Positions 23,992-35,772 of a stretch of DNA of 64,000 bases are shown here, in pieces (position 1 is the first letter of the stretch; the number at the start of each line of letters is the position of its first letter). The position numbers and the translations under genes are program-made. The notes under the pieces were generated by a model, which worked only from the letters and a program-made list of their open reading frames with translations, was not told where the DNA came from and did no database searches. Source of the DNA: Gymnothorax reevesii (taxonomy: Eukaryota; Chordata; Actinopteri; Anguilliformes; Muraenidae); assembly GCA_029721435.1 (NCBI GenBank), contig CM056583.1:58308120-58372119 (forward strand), in the 5' to 3' direction.

Positions 23992-24321
23992 TCACTCAGC
24001 TGCGTCCTCCGCATCACTGGGTTCCTCCTCCTCACTCGCACTCCCGTTGTCGCTCTCTGCCGCTGCTGCCGGCTCCTCCCACAAAACATCATCCTCACTT
24101 CCATCCATCAGATTGGAGATGCAACATTTCTTGAACCCGTTGATGATGCTCTCAGATGGCACATCTGCCCAAGCTTGCAGGATCCATTCGCAGAGAAGAC
24201 TGGCAGAAGGTTTCTGAATTTTTCCAGTGGGTGTTAATGCATGGTTACCAGCCAAGAGCCATGCTGTGTAGCTCTTCCTTAGACTGTTTTTGAATGGCTT
24301 ATTAACGACCACATCCAGTAC
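23992..24321 (-). CDS. Pogo/POGK-like transposase, exon 2
   Basis: Exon 2 continues in phase 0 with VLDVVVNKPFKNSLRKSY, which holds the third catalytic Asp of the pogo DDD/DDE triad. It goes on through the C-terminal helical region (ALTPTGKIQKPSASLLCEWI and WADVPSESIINGFKKCCISN) and ends in a strongly acidic tail (SDNGSASEEEEPSDAEDAAE) with a stop at 23992-23994. The IxxGFKKC(G/C)IS motif and acidic tail are typical of pogo-group proteins. Together with exon 1 the protein would be about 440 residues. Confidence 0.8.
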   Translation of the reverse strand, partial: VLDVVVNKPFKNSLRKSYTAWLLAGNHALTPTGKIQKPSASLLCEWILQAWADVPSESIINGFKKCCISNLMDGSEDDVLWEEPAAAAESDNGSASEEEEPSDAEDAAE

Positions 24322-24431
24322 CTGTAACAATTTTTTAAACCATTATAGGCCTACACTAGCATTGTATACAATATCATAAATTCTACTGTATCTTTTCAAT
24401 CTCCCAATAAAATGACTCAAACTACTCTGAC
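24322..24431 (-). other. Intron of the pogo transposase
   Basis: A 110-base GT-AG intron. The donor is CAG/GTCAGAG at 24431 and the acceptor TTTAAAAAATTGTTACAG at 24322. Removing it joins SQLQ to VLDVVVNKPFK in phase 0, restoring the conserved third catalytic motif, which supports true splicing. Confidence 0.8.
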
Positions 24432-25425
24432 CTGCAGCTGACTTGTCATTCCACCCGGGATGATCACCAAGTCACCATTCAGCTCCTTTACTTGTTTCTT
24501 GACCTCGTCTGTCACATGTCCACGGAAAGCATCGAGCACGAGCATGTTTCGCCTCCGTCTAAGTCCCCCGGGACGTCTGGCCCACACAACTTTAAGCCAG
24601 TCCACCACAAGCCTGGACTCCATCCATCCTTTTTCTTGTGCACGCACAATTATGCCAGCCGGCATAGGATCTTTGGGGATAGTCTTACGTTTCAAAATCA
24701 CATAGGGGGGGGAGTTTGGTCCCATCAGCGAGGCAGGTTAACATAACGGTAACGCGGCTCTTCTCGTTCCCTGTGGATTTAATAATCACTGATTTGTCTC
24801 CTCTTTTATGAACGGTGACGGATGTGGGCATGTCAAAAAAAACAGGTGTCTGGTCCGCGTTGCCCATCTGATCCAGGGGATATTCATGCTTCTTCCTCAA
24901 TTTTCTTACAAAACGCTGGTAGTTTACCAGCTTCTCTCTAAAGTCTGTGGGCAGACGCTGAGCTAGGCTTGTTCTGCGTCTGAGTGACAGGCCATTACGA
25001 CGCATCATTCTGCGGCACCAGCCCATGCTAGCTTTGAATTCAGCGCGGGGAATGTTAAGCTCTGTGGCTATTTCAAGTGCTTTTTGCTGTATCACTGCCC
25101 TCGTGATGGGCATCCCTTCATTGCGTTTTTCATTCACATATTCACACACTCTCCTGTCAATTTCTGTGAAGCGACCAGTTTGTGGACCACGATAGCCCCT
25201 TCTCTGGCTGTGAGCGTTTTTTAGCTCATCTTTCTGGGACCGCCAGCGTCGTACGTTGCACTCAGTCACATCATATTTTTTTCCTGCCCTCACGTTATTC
25301 GTTCTCTCAGCTTCATTTACTACCATTAGTTTAAAATTCGCATCATAACTTCTCCTCTGATTTTTATTCACCTGACTGACTTTTGAAGCACTTTTTTCAA
25401 GTTGATCTCTGTGTCCTGGTTGCAT
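24432..25425 (-). CDS. Pogo/POGK-like transposase, exon 1 (one frameshift)
   Basis: Exon 1 starts at the ATG at 25425. Residues about 24-70 (RRSYDANFKLMVVNEAER to NVRRWRSQKDEL) fit the Brinker-type DNA-binding fold seen in POGK. Residues about 85-150 (RFTEIDRRVCEYVNEKR to MGWCRRMMRRNGLSLRRRT) fit the CENP-B/Tc5 helix-turn-helix. The DDE_1 catalytic core then begins, with the first Asp in GNADQTPVFFDMP and the second in RRNMLVLDAFRGH. The frame shifts inside a run of eight G on the plus strand (24705-24712), where seven would keep the frame between TKLPP and YVILKRKTIP. The exon ends CAG/GTCAGA at 24432. The function is cut-and-paste transposition in the nucleus. The shift may be a real mutation or a homopolymer error. 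Confidence 0.8.
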
Positions 25426-25677
25426 CTTTCTGTCGGTAGCCTATCTTACGCAAATGAAGGCTAACACACCCACTCCAGCCAACTTGTTTACATGCTTGAT
25501 TACAGGATGACGTTAGGGTCACACTGCAGTAAACGCTAACGGAGAGAAAATCGCTCATATGGCGCTGCCTATTGTTTTACATGACTTACTCCTTAGACCC
25601 CGAATATAAGACGAGGCGTAATTTTAAGGCATTTTTCAAGGGAAAAAATGTCGTCTTATATTCGGATCAATACGGTA

Positions 25678-25960
25678 TTTCTGATAAAAGTCTGACCAAT
25701 CAATTTCTTTGGTCCGAAGAAAATGATTTGCTGAGCCTCCTGTCTGTCATCCGTTGCTGTGCCCCTTCCAGTTGCCTACCGCTGTCACTGCTTGCGAGTC
25801 GCGCGCCTCTCTGGCAGTGCAGCAGAGCGGTAGAGACAAAACAGGTACTCAACGAAGTTAACCTGCAAACAAAGCAGCTGCAACTGCTCCTAATTGAATG
25901 ACTAACGTTACCTGGACAATTCTGGTGAGGTAAGACGTTATGACAGCAGTTTTGCAAGAA
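25678..25960. other. Unannotated stretch between pogo and LINE fragment
   Basis: Nothing recognised. The frames at 25572-25901 and 25700-26041 are out of register with the neighbouring element genes. Confidence 0.3.
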
Positions 25961-26595
25961 AGTGAGGGTGCATCCACGACGTCTTGTTGCAGGTCGGGAG
26001 ACGGAACATAGTGTTGGTAATGGCCAGGCCATGTGTGGCACAGGTCCTGAGCGGAAGTTACTGTTGCATTTCCCTACTCCATGGTGTCCGATTATTCCTT
26101 CCCAAACCTGGTGGTCTTGACCTACGTGAGCGTTGAAGTCACCGAGGAGTATGAGCTTGTCCGACTGCGGGACAGCGGAGATGTGGCATTCCAGTTCTTC
26201 ATAAAATTTGGGTTAGTCATGGTTGGAGCGTAGGTGCTGATTAGGGTAGCGGATATCTTCCTGCCAAGGGGGAACTTGAGTTTCATAAGGCGATCGTTTA
26301 GACCTTCTGGGATGCTGTCGAGCTTCTTGGCGAGATGGTCTTTGATGGCAAAGCCTACACCTGCCTCACATTGCTCGTCATTGCTGCGGCCACTCCAAAA
26401 GAAGGTGTACCCGCCGCCAATCTCGGTGAGCTGGCCTTTGTCGGAGAGGCGGGTCTCGCTGAGGGCTGCGATGTCGACTCTGTAGCGCGCAAGTTCTCTT
26501 GCTACTAGGGCTGTCCGTCGTTCAGGTCTTCCTGATGTTGAGGTGGTGGAATCGAGGAGAGTTCTAACATTACAGGATGCCAAAGTTAGTTTCAT
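25961..26595 (-). pseudogene. Non-LTR retrotransposon endonuclease domain, truncated and frameshifted
   Basis: The minus-strand frame from 26595 encodes an apurinic-like endonuclease of a LINE: LASCNVRTLLDS (Asn motif), RRTALVARELARYRVDIAALSETRL (catalytic Glu), GVGFAIKDHLAKKL and SATLISTYAPT (Tyr motif). After a frameshift near 26190 another frame reads KLILLGDFNAHVGQDHQVW (catalytic Asp and Asn) and then SNFRSGPVPH. Homology ends near 25961 at a TSWMHP-like stretch, so the rest of the endonuclease and the whole reverse transcriptase are missing. The clade (RTE-, CR1- or L1-like) is not resolved. No activity is possible. Confidence 0.75.
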
Positions 26596-27390
26596 TACTT
26601 TCTTTGTATTTTGACCGCATGAATGGGAAACCCGCCAGCCGCGGTAAACTGGCCTGGTGATGGTGGAGCAGGCTATGTTTAGAGCACCTTTTCTAGCTCC
26701 GTCCTCATTCTACGGAGGCAAGCAGAGCGGTCCTAAAGAGGGCTGCTTGGTCGCTCAGGGGGCTGCCGAACTTTCCTGCTGCTCCAGTCCAAGAAAGGGA
26801 TGACCACAGGCCCTGAGCCGCCTATGTGCGGGTTCGCGACTACAGCTTCCAGTGTGTCCACACCTGCTGCTTTGCCACTCCCCCATCGCCACAGGACTTG
26901 AGGGATGTCAATGATGGTAACTGACCTGACTTGCGCTGAATTTGGTTTATAGTGAGGGAGGCTTGCGCAGCACTAGCCTCACTCTCTCGTCCCAGGGAGC
27001 CGTGTCCAGCGGCAAGACAAAGTCGACACAGCTGGAGACCCGCGGGGATGCAGAAGCTGACAGATAGGGGCGAGTAGGCCGTCTAGCTACCTAACGGGGC
27101 TTCACTCCGGTTAGTTTATCGCGTATACTCCCTAGCCTTTGACCACCCAAGGCCAGCCTGCAAGGCAGCAGGAGACATGTTTGGTAGATGGCCGTTGGCT
27201 CATATGAGCTCATCCGCCCTTTGACAGCTCTTGTTTTTAATGCTGCTGGGTGTCCACCCTCCTCACCAGTGAAAATTCTAGTGGGGGAGCCGGTTTAGTC
27301 GCCGACAACCCGACCCATGCACAGGTAGTACTGGTTTACATGGTTTACCAGTAGCAGATCTATAGATCTATAGACCTGACCTGACCTGAA
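26596..27390 (-). mobile_element. Probable 5' leader of the LINE fragment
   Basis: About 0.8 kb upstream of the endonuclease ATG is G+C rich and clearly different from the AT-rich surroundings. It ends at a short tandem (CTATAGATCTATAGACCTGACCTGACCTG, 27358-27388). I infer it is the 5' untranslated region of the same element. No coding sequence was found in it. Confidence 0.4.
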
Positions 27391-27760
27391 GATGAGTTAT
27401 TATATAGTTTAATTTGGTTATAAGTATATAAGTGATTTCTTCACAGGACATTGCACATATAAAGATATTATGAAGTTCCCAGAGATTTAGATTATTTTAA
27501 ACAGATTAATATAACTGGACTTTAACTTAAGAGTAAGGGCAGTAATATGACTCCAGGGCATTGTGACAGCCAGGGCTTTGCACCTACCCGCCCAGAGTAA
27601 AACCAGAGATACTACCTCCCACAGGCAGGCTGCAGGAACATCCTAGGGGGAAGGTCGTAAAAGTTTTACTGCTATTTGTCCAGGCTCTGGATCGAGCTTA
27701 TCAGCCATTTGTTCATTTATATTTCCAGATTCTACACCATGGTGTAGCATCCCCTCTTCT
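27391..27760. other. Unannotated stretch
   Basis: AT-rich up to about 27540, then mixed. No gene or repeat was recognised. Confidence 0.3.
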
Positions 27761-28500
27761 TTTTAACACAGAGTGGAGGCGTCTGCGCATTGAGGAGACA
27801 AGTTTCTTGAGTTTAGCCATTGGAATTTGATCCCACTCTTGTATAACACAGGCTTCCAACTGCTGGAGAGTTTTGGGCCTCCTTTGATGGACTTTTTCGT
27901 TTAATTATGCACCAAATGTTCTCAATCGGTGAAAGATCAAGACTGTAGGCAGGCCAGTTCAGCACACACATTCTTCTACCACGAAGCCATGCTGTTGTAA
28001 TTGCTGCAGTATTTGGTTTCGCATTGTACAGCGGAAATACACAAGGACTTCCCTGGAATAGATGTTGTCTGGAGGGGAGCATATGTTGCTCTAAAACCTT
28101 CATGTACCTTTCAGCATTCATGGTGCTTTGTAAAACACGCATGTGTCCCACACCATATGCACTAATGCATCCCTATCCAATCAGAGACTCTGGCTTTTGA
28201 ACTGAATGCTGATAACAAGAGGGTGGTCTTTCTCCTTTTTAGCCTGGAGGACACAATGCCCATGATTTCCAACAAGAATGTCAAATTTGGCTCACAAAAA
28301 GCTAAAATGCCCAGTGTTAATTCATTCCAACAGAGTTTACATGACCTTCTCTGGCCACATGTAACTTGTATGAACTCTGAGAGTTTATTTAACACTTCAC
28401 GATCTGCAGTAGGATGCACCATTGAAAAGTGTACTGCTAGTCTGACTTATAAATAGGTACTAGAAGTCCAGATACCAGCTCTGAGACAGTGAAGTTAACT
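27761..28500 (-). pseudogene. Tc1-family transposase relic
   Basis: The minus-strand C-terminal half is clear: MRVLQSTMNAERYMKVLEQH, MLPSRQHLFQGSPCVF, FPLYNAKPNTAAITTAWLRG (the second-Asp motif, QQDNxKPH in the intact family, here changed to PLYNAKPN), then WPAYSLDLSPIENIWCIIK with the catalytic Glu kept. Upstream, 28422-28162 holds the degraded first half (QVTCGQRRSCKLCWNELTL, the tract that in related copies reads QAHLRxTDAKWKSVL), with the SDES motif lost to frameshifts. It belongs to the family found at 37.1 kb and 62.1 kb. Terminal repeats were not found. Confidence 0.75.
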
Positions 28501-30240
28501 CTTTCTAAACATTATTAAAGGAAAGTGAGTCTGATTAAGGTCATGCGTCGTGAAGTATTATCAGTTAATACCTCAACAGACTAAGCCAAGCCAAGCATAA
28601 CTGTAAATGAAAGGTGATGGATGCTGGAGTTCTGAATACAATCAAGAGGGTGTCTGCAAATATATATTAAATTTGGTTGAGAAAGATGTGTCCACATTAT
28701 GTAAGTAGGCATAGACAGTAGACAAAGTAGCAGTTGGAAAAGAGGGGCAAAAATTCAGATATTTATACATCAATGATTCCATTATGCCAGAGGTGGGCCG
28801 TCTCTGTTCCTGCTTTTCACAATAACTTCTGGCCTTTAATTAGTTGATTATCTAAATTAGCCAAACTATTTCCGAAATCTGACATTTCAGGCGTATTTCT
28901 TTAAATTATCATCAATGGCCAACAAAAACTGTTTTCATCTCCCAACATAAAATATTTTTCTTTGATATAATCTTTGCAAAAAAATCTATATTTGTGTATG
29001 CAATCAATTAACTCCATTAGTCAGGGTAATTGACAGAAATAAAAACCTGCATACACACTGGCCCTCAATTGCCCACCCCTGCATTATGCACTGGCTTTCA
29101 CTAGAAACAAGGAAAGCATCAGTTGCCTGGTCCTCTGAAGTGGCTTGATTATTTAATCAATTAAACTCTGCTCCATTTCCTGATCAATAACTGCTCGCAC
29201 CTGAGGCATGCTTCAAGCCCTTCAGATCTGTTATGATGCCATAATCAGTGCAAAATAATTTGCCTATTAAAGTGGCTCGTTATTTCCCAGGCTGCAGCCT
29301 TTAAAATCATGCGGCTAAGCCATGCCATTTGCCTGTCAGCTCTGATCACCTTCATCCAGTGCATGGTGTGCTGTGATATGATTTCACTGGCAAAATTATG
29401 GCCTATACCAGTCAAAAAAATCTGCTCAGATGTTTGCATGTTATTTTGATTGTTTAGAGCACTCGATAAAGGCCAATTAACTTGTGTCAGTTTGAATAAG
29501 CCCCGCCTGCCTTCAGCTTGCTTTCAGGCCCAAGTATAAAGTGGAAAATGGCGTGTAATGGGCATTGATTCTGTCTCTCGGATCCTGACTCTCCTTGAAA
29601 GGTGTTGAGCAGTCAAAGCACAGAGACAGTCTTGATATGGGGATGAATTAAGATGATTTGCCAGTCAAGAAAAGAGAACCAGGCTGGGGGAGAAATATGA
29701 ATGCAATATTTGGGTTTTTGTTTGCTTAGCTGTATTTTTTTTTAATTATTTTGATATCAATGGAATGACCAGAAATGTCAGAATCCTGCATTATGAATAT
29801 TATTAGTTATTTATTGTTATAAATTTAATGGTTTGTGGAATGAACAAATGCTAAACAGATATTTTAGGAATTCTGCACTTGTGTTTTCAGGAATGAAAGT
29901 AGCATTATAAGGATAGTAAATCTTGATGAGGTGGAGAATATAAGACAAGATGTTCTGTTCCAGACCAGGGATAAAGTGTTGGAGCAGAATGTAAACAAAT
30001 CGGTAGTTTTATTGACAGCTCATACGGTAATTTGGGGACGGAGCCCCAGATAAGGGTAGCACAGTTCAGTACAGATGTTGTGGGTGAAGCTGAGCTGTCA
30101 ATCGCCAGCCAGAAGCTTCCGGGATAACAGCCAGACGGAGTACACTCTACAGCACCGAACTCTCCCACAGGAGGACGAAGGAGCTTGAGAAGAACTAGGT
30201 TCCACTCCTGATGACTGCAGGAGAGTTGAGAGCCTGCTCC
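28501..30240. other. Gene-free stretch with candidate conserved non-coding block
   Basis: No supported gene. The part 29130-29620 is unique, free of repeats and carries several AT-rich homeodomain-like cores (TTATTTAATCAATTAA, AAAATAATTTGCCTATTAAAG). The block 29940-30240 is richer in G+C and not identified. Confidence 0.3.
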
Positions 30241-30261
30241 TAACAAGTTGGATTAAGGAAC

Positions 30262-30425
30262 TTACTTGGAATGGTTAACAAAAGTGTGTTCCCATTCCTG
30301 GACCCTGGATTGGTCCTGGGGCATTGCTCTGTGGCTGCCCCCTACTCCTAACTATAGGATGGATTATATGTAGAGGACAAATTACCCCATGGGGTGCAAT
30401 AAAGTATATTTCCATACATTCTTTT
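30262..30425 (+). repeat. SINE-like repeat with fish LINE-type tail
   Basis: The unit contains CCCATTCCTGGACCCTGG, GGGGCATTGCTCTGTGGCTG, then TATAGGATGGATTATATGTAGAGGACAAATTACCCCATGGGG and CAATAAAG. The GGRTTAAATGCAGAGGACAAAT-type block followed by an AATAAA-like end is a tail that I recall from fish SINEs. A second related piece, CCCAATCCTGGACCCTG, lies at 30495-30512. Confidence 0.45.
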
Positions 30426-30519
30426 TTTAGGCTTGGGAGCTTGTTCTTATTAAACTGGGCAGGGGAACTGACTTGAGCTAGAACTTGAACACAATCCCAA
30501 TCCTGGACCCTGCTTAGGC

Positions 30520-33500
30520 TTGAATATTTGTTCAAGTTCACTGAGTAAAGAGAAAAGCCTCTGCGAATAGCTGTCATGAAAGATTACATTACACGTAATG
30601 AAGATGGAGAGCTTTTTCCCTGGAATACTGACTAGGTCTAAGCACAAATAGTTAACTACAATCCAGCAACTTTCAAACCCAAGTAACAATTTTTAATAGA
30701 TGTCACTTAGTCAGTAGGAACTAACCATGAAAAGAGACACAGCTGAGAAGGTGCAAATACTTATGCGAGACAGGAAAGTGAAATGACAAATTATTGAATA
30801 ACTTTAGTGATGTAAAAACATTATTACATGGTGTCACAACATATTGGCATATTTCTGTATATAGGCATAGATAACTGACTGAATTTATTCAACATGCTAC
30901 ACCAATTTGATTGCAAAAAGTCACAGTGATGGTAAAATATGGTTAGATCTGCTGAAAAATGTGCAACATTGGAAAACATTCAAATCTCTGCTCTGTAAAG
31001 CCATCAATACTGTAATGACTTGCCGAATATAATATCTGCTGTCTCTGTTTATTTCATCATAAGAGCAATCGTGTATTTCTGCATGCAAATGTAAATGCTC
31101 CTGGCCAAGATATTGTTTTGTGGAAGTCAATAACAATTGTTTTGAGTCATTTCTTTCTTCCTAAGTGCACTCAGAACTCCATTATAAGAGTTGTATTATT
31201 ACATATTTGACTGCTGTCATTTGTTTTTTCATAGTTTGCGAACCAATATTCTTTAGGCTGGGATACCAGCTCATTTGTAGCAAAGATTTAATTCTCAAAT
31301 ACATATTTTCTTTCATACATCACCTATTCAGCATGCTTAATGAGAATTGTTTTCATTTTGAATGCCTTTTTCCATTATGTATCATCCTATTATCCCATAT
31401 TTTTTAAATGAAGCTTTTCAAAATGAATGCATTTGGGCTTTGCTATGTTCAGACATACTGTATTAAAATATACTTTATATATGAATATTTTCCAGTCAGA
31501 TGCACAATGGCCCATTGCTGGAGAATGTATATGAATGTACTCTGGCCTAGAAAGAAAAGTAGGTACTTTAAGATATGCAGAAGAATATAGAAGACACACT
31601 TTATACTGTGTCTATGACAAACATGATTGCACAAAGAAATCATTTTTCCATGTCTTTAACATTTCACTTTTTCCCTGTCATCTGCAACCATGATGGATTT
31701 GCCAAGGATAGTTGCAGACTGGGGATCCTTCAAACACGTATGTGGACTGTTCTGAGTTTAATCCCGCTGCTGTTGCACCCTCATAGAAAGCTTTTTTACC
31801 TAACTAAATGATCACCCATGCATATGGCAGATAAGCACATTCGTACCCCGTATAATGTGAAGTGATATTACTCCCCGAGCGACAGGTTGTTTTGCTTTGG
31901 ATTTCCACATGGTTGCTTTGCTTGTTTCTGGCTACTCTTTAAAATCCAAATTGCGCTTACAAAGTCATGTTGTGTCAGTGCTCTCTGGCAGCCGTGTGAC
32001 GAAGGAAGCATGAATAACACACAGTGGGAAATGTGACGGCTTTAGTCAGCTTGCTCTATATGTCAACTGGTTGGCATATGGACTGTGCCAAAACTATGTT
32101 ATCTGCTACTTGTTAATTGGAAACTAAAAATACACAGCATTACCATGTCCAATCTGTACTTCCTCTTGACGAAAATGTTGTGTTTTTACCCTACTAAAGG
32201 TAACAGCCAAAGCATTGTTGTTGTTTTTTTTTTTTTTTTTGACGTATAAACAGTCTGGTTGAGTGCATCTAAAAATTATCAGCTGGGCGCGTCCTCTTTT
32301 TCTCTGCACAGCACAGAATTTTGAAGATATTAGCTTAAGTCGCTGGACGTAGAGCAAACATCTATTGTGCATAACATACAAAGGGCCCAGTCATCAAGCT
32401 TTGTGGCTGAATGCGCATGACTTTATTTGCTTAGAATTACACTATGTTCATTTAATTTGATAATTCATTGGTTACATCTTTTTCATGATTTTGGTCCGCT
32501 TGCCTGTGATTGCGTATATTTTGCATTTTTTTCCAGCGTCAGAGTTTGTTTTTCACACTCTCAGTTAGAAACAGAGATAAGAGTTCCATTTCATTTAAAA
32601 AAAAGAAAAGATTGTGCTCCATCTTTGTTGTATTCTCACTTGTGTCTAGATTCAATCGATAGTTGTCCTCAAATAAAGGCCTGAAAACATACCCTTCACA
32701 GCTCGTAGCATCTGACTTTGACTGAGAGGAGCATACTTGACCTTGTCCTGCAAGGTTTTCTTGAGTCACTGTTACATTAATGAGTGCTCATGTTGCAGCA
32801 GGTGTCGACAGCCAACCGCCTCTCCTGCAATCAGCACTAACTCTGTTGTGTGAAGTTATCATGACTGTGGCTCACAGGTCAGTGCATCACAGAAAACCAC
32901 GGGTTTCAGCTAATGTGTTTCTGAAGTACATTCTGGCGATACCAATGAGAAAGGCATTGACACGAAGATGAAGAATATTGGGCAAAATTATGTAGCTAAT
33001 TTACGGTAGTCCTGCATATGCTAACCAACTGAAAGGTTACATTTTTACTAATAAATTATGATATTGCGTCCTACCCAGCACTCATGTTGAAATCCTCCTA
33101 ATAATTTACCAATAAAAGCTTCATTTTTATTTTTTAGAATATTTTCCATCCTGCACTTAATTCACTCAACTCCACATAAAAGGACACTGCCTCTGCAATG
33201 TTTGGGAGAAAGACAAATCTTTCCTTGATTTGACTCTTTATGCCTCAGTTTTAGTTGTATAATCATATTATTCACTGGTAGTTGATGAGAAGATTTTCTG
33301 TTTATAATTGGGTATTTTTCATACATTGCACCCTATCCCCATCTTCAGTCTGTCATCTTTGCTTACTTCCAAGTCCCTCCCTCTGTCATTTCTCTTATCA
33401 TCTTACCATACTTCATGGCTTTACCTGGATACTAGTTATGAATTTGAATTTATGGTATTATTCTATAGGTTTGCATATCTGGAATGCTCCTGAGTTATCA

Positions 33501-33530
33501 TACATTCTGTTCATGTGTTTGAACATTACT
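30520..33530. other. Gene-free AT-rich stretch
   Basis: No supported gene. A run of 19 T lies at about 32222-32240. Reading frames throughout (30921-31136, 31165-31643, 32124-32769, 33282-33611) are short, repeat-poor and without motifs. Confidence 0.35.
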
Positions 33531-33536
33531 CTGGCT

Positions 33537-33600
33537 TTGTGTGTATGTTTGTGTGTGCGTGCATGTGTGTGTGTGTGTGTGTGCGCGCGCGCGCGTGACG
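33537..33600 (+). repeat. (GT)n(GC)n microsatellite
   Basis: GT array passing into (GC)n at 33581-33595, an alternating purine-pyrimidine tract of the kind that can adopt Z-DNA. Confidence 0.9.
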
Positions 33601-33619
33601 TATGTGTGTGAGGTGCCTG

Positions 33620-35735
33620 CAGCACCCTAGTCGTGATGGATAGCAGGGTTGAGGCTGTCGATCAAGGTATGATGCCCAGGTTTGAGAGATAACGTTTTCT
33701 AGTGAAGCTTGTGTAATGTAAGATCCTGTAATGTAATATACGATCATTGAATAGTGTCTTCTCTCCCACTACAATAGGAAAAGCAAGGAATGCCATGAGG
33801 ATGACAGATGCGCCTGCACTCCCCTCTGAATGAGAAACAGCACTTATGCAAAGCAAAACTCTCAGGGTAGATGTCGCAATACAACTGGCTGAAGGTCTCA
33901 GTGTATCGCTGGTTTCATGAAAATTGTGCCAGGTAGTGAGTTGTATGTGGCAATGGCTAGATTAAGCTGAAGTGGACACTGTGTCACTGTAACATGCCAG
34001 CCAGGTGTGGCTCAGTCTATACTGTCAGAAGTAAAGGTACATTGGAGGTACATTAATGTTATGTAAGGGAAAATATTACCAGATGTGCCCTGCATTGTAC
34101 AATAATCTTTAATTAGTTAATATGTACAGTAGCTTTTACGAAAAGAAGAAAAAAAAAGCATTATGAAACTCATGACTCTGGATCAATGCGATATCTCTCC
34201 AGGGACAAAAAGCAACATTTCTCACTTTTTTTAAAACCATTTCGGAGAGAGTGCATCAAGAGAATAGTATAACCATTTTTATTCATTTATAGGCAAAAGG
34301 TTTGTGCACATTTTCCCCCAATTTTTTCTCCTCTGTATTGTCACTGTAAAGGAGAATGGCTGGCGGTGATTCTGATGCGTGATCAGCCCTGCTTTGAAGC
34401 CACTAACAATGAAGAAGAGTATTTTCAGTATTTTTAATTTCATCTTTTATCTTTGGATTCTGTTGTTGGCCTTTGTCAACAACAAAACCTGAGTTTTGGC
34501 ACTTAGCGTAGACACAGCCAATTTAATGCGGAGTAGTAAGAAAAATCTGCCAGATGTGCTATCTAAACCTGCCTTGTTGAAATCAACTGTTTGTACTATG
34601 ATTAAGAGCACTTGGTTAAAATATTGCGAAGAGTCTGGCCAGCCACAGCAACCTCTACATTTGAATGCAAAACATTCTAACCATAATTATGAAACCGATC
34701 AAATACTGGGCATACTGATCAGAAATACACTCCAGTCGACAGGCATGAATGTACCAATGAGTGCTCTCTGCTAAAGGCGCTACAAACAAAACACAGAAGC
34801 AACACTAATGAGTCCAAAAACAGAATTACATTGTGCCACTTTGCTAGGAAGGACCACAAATGGTCTCAAGATCTCAGAAAAAAAGGTCTTCATGAAAATT
34901 CTTTGTCTCATTTATGCACCAGACTCCCTTCGAGACCCCAAAGCTATTTTATAGCGGGCTCTAATTCATAAACATGTAAAATTCCCATAACAGAAAGCCA
35001 AAAATCTGTGCTTTTAGCACATATGCACTGCTTGATTAGAAATATAAATCTGAGGATGGAGCTAAATGAACAAATATTTATCTAATTCCTAACATCATGT
35101 GGCTAAATATGTATCATATTTGAAGATATGCAGCATCATCACTTAAAATTCCACTGCATTCTCGAGCTGAGACAACTGTTTTTTTTTCCCCCGACTTAAA
35201 TTCTGTCAGAACTGCAAAGTGCTGCTCATGAGTTGAAAAGTAACATACTGCCCCCTGATGTTTTTTAGAGCCCAGTGCCCCCAGTGGGTGAATAAATGAT
35301 TGAAAATGTGAACACTGAAAGCAGTGTGCTCATACACAACTTCATTGCTCTCTGAAACAATGTTACTCAAGTGGCAGAGCTTATGAAATTTTAAATAGTT
35401 TTGCGGGGAGCGAGGACAAATTATTTTCGATAATTTCCTTATGGGGGTTATTATCATTTGACTCACGCGCACGCATGTATTTCTTGAAACCTTACAGGCA
35501 TTCCTCTGACATATAATCCATGCTGTTGGAGTGTTTTTCAGTGAGTCCCAAGAACCTCGCTTTGTGAGAGAATGAACAGATCCGTGGTGTGAGCTCAAAG
35601 CTTCAACAAAATCCAAGCCTCCACAAAAAAGGAGCTGACCGAGCGCTGTACTTCTTCTCCTCTTTCTGGGGTTTGGAGTCTCCACCGGCATCTGAGTCAT
35701 GAATTATAATACCCGTTAAGAGCATTTACCCTGAG
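33620..35735. other. Gene-free stretch
   Basis: No supported gene. The 164-codon minus-strand frame at 35206-35700 starts MTQMPVETPNPRKRRRST but shows no known domain, conserved pattern or splice logic, so I do not call it. Confidence 0.3.
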
Positions 35736-35739
35736 GATG

Positions 35740-35741
35740 TC

Positions 35742-35772
<31 letters not shown>

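Larger units (their letters stand above)
23147..25675 (-). mobile_element. Pogo-family (POGK-like) DNA transposon, nearly intact
   Basis: The element is bounded by inverted repeats beginning CCGTATT(A/G)ATCCGAATATAAG at 23147 and 25675, with a TA dinucleotide on each outer side (23145-23146, 25676-25677), the pogo/Tc1-mariner target. Inside the left end GAATATAAGACGAC is repeated twice (23158-23190). Inside the right end one direct copy (25600-25614) faces the inverted terminal copy, a typical pogo subterminal arrangement. It encodes one minus-strand transposase in two exons with a single frameshift. At 2.5 kb with matching ends it is the best-preserved coding transposon in the window. Confidence 0.85.

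Noticed and set aside
24460..24746. Plus-strand frames opposite the pogo transposase
   Set aside because: Complement shadows of a clear transposase with catalytic motifs on the minus strand.
35206..35700. 164-codon minus-strand frame starting MTQMPVETPNPRKRRRS
   Set aside because: No domain, no splice context and mixed low-information composition. A chance ORF is more likely.
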